A DNA stretch of 64,000 nucleotides, taken from VRUE01 sp963730315 (lineage in GTDB: Bacteria > Actinomycetota > Thermoleophilia > Solirubrobacterales > 70-9). Both the position numbers and the translations under genes were made by a program. The notes under the pieces are model-generated. The model worked only from the letters and a program-made list of their open reading frames with translations. It made no database searches and had not been told where the DNA came from. Shown here one piece after another: positions 62,904 through 64,000 of the stretch (its first letter is position 1; every line of letters begins with the position of its first letter). The stretch covers positions 62,001 to 126,000 of the forward strand of contig CAVSRD010000012.1 in assembly GCA_963730315.1 (NCBI GenBank). The letters run 5' to 3'.

Positions 62904-62929
62904 GGCCGCGCCGGGGGGCCGGCGCGGCC
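62904..62929 (+). terminator. Strong GC hairpin after the surface protein gene
   Basis: GGCCGCGCCGG and CCGGCGCGGCC form an exact 11-bp stem around a GGGG loop, 25 bp after the stop of the upstream gene and 20 bp before the protease gene. No U-tract follows, as is common in high-GC Actinobacteria, so I call it a probable terminator or processing hairpin. Confidence 0.65.
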
Positions 62930-62949
62930 GGCCCACTATCCTCGTCTCG

Positions 62950-63873
62950 ATGCGAGCGGGCCCGCACAGCGCCAGGCGTCGCGTCGCCGGCTCGCTCGCG
63001 GCGCTCCTCTGCCTGGGCGCAGCCGCCGCGGCGGCGCCCGCCGCGGCCAAGCCGCGCCTCCACCCCGCCACCGCCGCGCCCGGCGAGGCGGCGCGGACCG
63101 CCCGCTACTGGACGGCGGCGAGGATGCGCGCCACGCCGCCGCTCGACGCGCCGCGGGGGGCCGGGCTGCTGGCGACCGCCAGCTACTCGCCGGTCAAAGA
63201 ACCGACCGTGCCGCCCCACTCGGTCAACGGCCGCCTCTTCGTCCGCCAGGGGAAGAACAAGGGCTTCTGCTCGGCGACCGCGATCGACACCCCCAGCCGC
63301 CGCCTCGTCCTCACCGCCGGGCATTGCGTCAACTCCGGCCCGAGCGAACGGCCGGGCGACGGCGTCTGGTCGAGCTTCCTCGAGTTCGTCCCCGCCTACA
63401 GCGGCAGCACGGCGCCCTTCGGCGCCTTCGTCGCCCACCGCAGGCAGGTCTTCGCTCCGCGCCAGTGGGTGACGCTCGGCAACCCCAACTTCGACGTCGG
63501 CGCGGTGCTCACCACCCCCAACGCGGAAGGGGTCAACGTCGCCGACGCGGTCGGCGGCGGCGCCGCGATCGCCCTCGACCGCAGCCGCCACGAGCAGTTC
63601 CAGACCTTCGGCTACCCCGGCAAGACGCGCTGGATGCAGGGCTGCGAATCGCCCTACGTGGGCGACGACGCCGGTACCTATCCGATCCCCGGCCCGCCGA
63701 CGATCGCGATCCGCTGCCGCTGGGCGCCGGGGGCGAGCGGCGGCGGCTGGCTGATCGACGAAGGCACGGCGATCGACGGCCTGACCAGCTACGGCAAGGC
63801 GCGCGACCGCCGCCACACCTTCGGCCCCTACTTCAGCCGCCGCAACGTCGGCCACCTCGTCGCCGGGCTGTGA
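62950..63873 (+). CDS. Secreted trypsin-like (chymotrypsin-fold) serine protease
   Basis: A 307-residue exported protease. A basic signal peptide (SLAALLCLGAAAAAAPAAA) and a propeptide-like region precede the catalytic domain. Catalytic His is in LVLTAGHCVNSG, Asp is in NPNFDVGAVL, and Ser is in RWAPGASGGGWLI (GASGGG for GDSGGP). Two further Cys (GFCSATAID, IRCRW) may form disulfides. The arrangement resembles Glu-specific V8-like enzymes, but specificity is not assigned. Confidence 0.86.
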   Translation: MRAGPHSARRRVAGSLAALLCLGAAAAAAPAAAKPRLHPATAAPGEAARTARYWTAARMRATPPLDAPRGAGLLATASYSPVKEPTVPPHSVNGRLFVRQGKNKGFCSATAIDTPSRRLVLTAGHCVNSGPSERPGDGVWSSFLEFVPAYSGSTAPFGAFVAHRRQVFAPRQWVTLGNPNFDVGAVLTTPNAEGVNVADAVGGGAAIALDRSRHEQFQTFGYPGKTRWMQGCESPYVGDDAGTYPIPGPPTIAIRCRWAPGASGGGWLIDEGTAIDGLTSYGKARDRRHTFGPYFSRRNVGHLVAGL

Positions 63874-63895
63874 AAGCCGCTCGCTGATCGGTTGT

Positions 63896-64000
63896 TCAAC
63901 GCGCAGCGAGCAGGTCGCGGTAGAAGCGGTAGTCGGACCGCTCCGGCCGCAGGTTCGCCGCCAGCGCCAGATGGTGGCGGGCGCGCTCCCGCTCGCCGGT
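63896..64000 (-). CDS. C-terminal end of a TPR-type protein, cut by the right edge
   Basis: The last 34 codons of a minus-strand gene end at a TGA at 63896-63898. The translated piece (ERARHHLALAANLRPERSDY, then RFYRDLLAAR) has the spacing of a tetratricopeptide repeat helix pair. The gene converges on the protease with a 22-bp gap. Nothing more can be said about its role. Confidence 0.55.
   Translation of the reverse strand, partial: TGERERARHHLALAANLRPERSDYRFYRDLLAAR

Overview
The window is very GC-rich, densely packed actinobacterial DNA. It most resembles the class Thermoleophilia (Solirubrobacterales type). Pointers are a dcw cluster without ftsA, a ScpA/ScpB–TrpS–RluB–AroH neighbourhood, Ku plus a stand-alone LigD polymerase domain, and a short secreted protein of the 'FVALGGSVYAA' type common in that class. 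This is my reading of gene content; no database search was run.

Layout. (1) 1-4664: aroA (cut by the left edge), tyrA, a DAHP synthase and hisC, all on the minus strand. (2) 4733-12441: a tight five-gene minus-strand operon that looks like a DNA-targeting defence cassette. In transcription order it encodes a 91-aa protein, a 1085-aa N6-adenine methyltransferase with a possible N-terminal nuclease-like domain, a NurA-like nuclease, a HerA-like ATPase and a cytosine-N4-type methyltransferase. It separates aroH from hisC and so appears inserted into an aromatic amino acid operon. (3) 12480-19006: aroH, rluB, scpB, scpA, trpS, an MFS exporter and fetB-fetA. (4) 19110-20918 (plus strand): Ku and the LigD polymerase domain. 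(5) 20923-26460: gcvPB, gcvPA, gcvH, gcvT and ftsZ, with a good sigma-70 promoter and two matching hairpins ahead of ftsZ. (6) 26716-40571: the rest of the dcw cluster (ftsQ, murB, murC, murG, ftsW, murD, mraY, murF, murE, ftsI, ftsL, rsmH, mraZ), driven by a promoter whose spacer carries MraZ-box repeats. (7) 40763-46336: a secreted protein, then Tad/Flp secretion genes with a two-component system. (8) 46385-53136: pyruvate phosphate dikinase, a TreT-like glycosyltransferase with a DUF192 region in frame upstream, a PfkB kinase, a CpsB-type PHP phosphatase and an unknown protein. (9) 53154-62045: a cobalamin-riboswitch-controlled operon encoding two DUF4430 proteins, EcfT, a tandem Ecf ATPase and an S component fused to an alpha/alpha-toroid domain. 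glpD and a Rho-like protein lacking a P-loop follow closely. (10) 62151-64000: a surface protein, a trypsin-like protease and the end of a TPR-type gene.

Two systems stand out. The defence-like operon pairs HerA/NurA with two methyltransferases of different chemistry. The vitamin B12 operon appears to rebuild the two-domain logic of animal intrinsic factor/transcobalamin (toroid plus DUF4430-type domain) around an ECF transporter.

Several housekeeping genes are broken by single-base indels, often in G or C runs (DAHP synthase, rluB, Ku, ligD, gcvPB, gcvPA, the Ecf ATPase and one DUF4430 lipoprotein). These look like assembly errors rather than gene decay. No rRNA, tRNA, CRISPR array or insertion sequence was seen.
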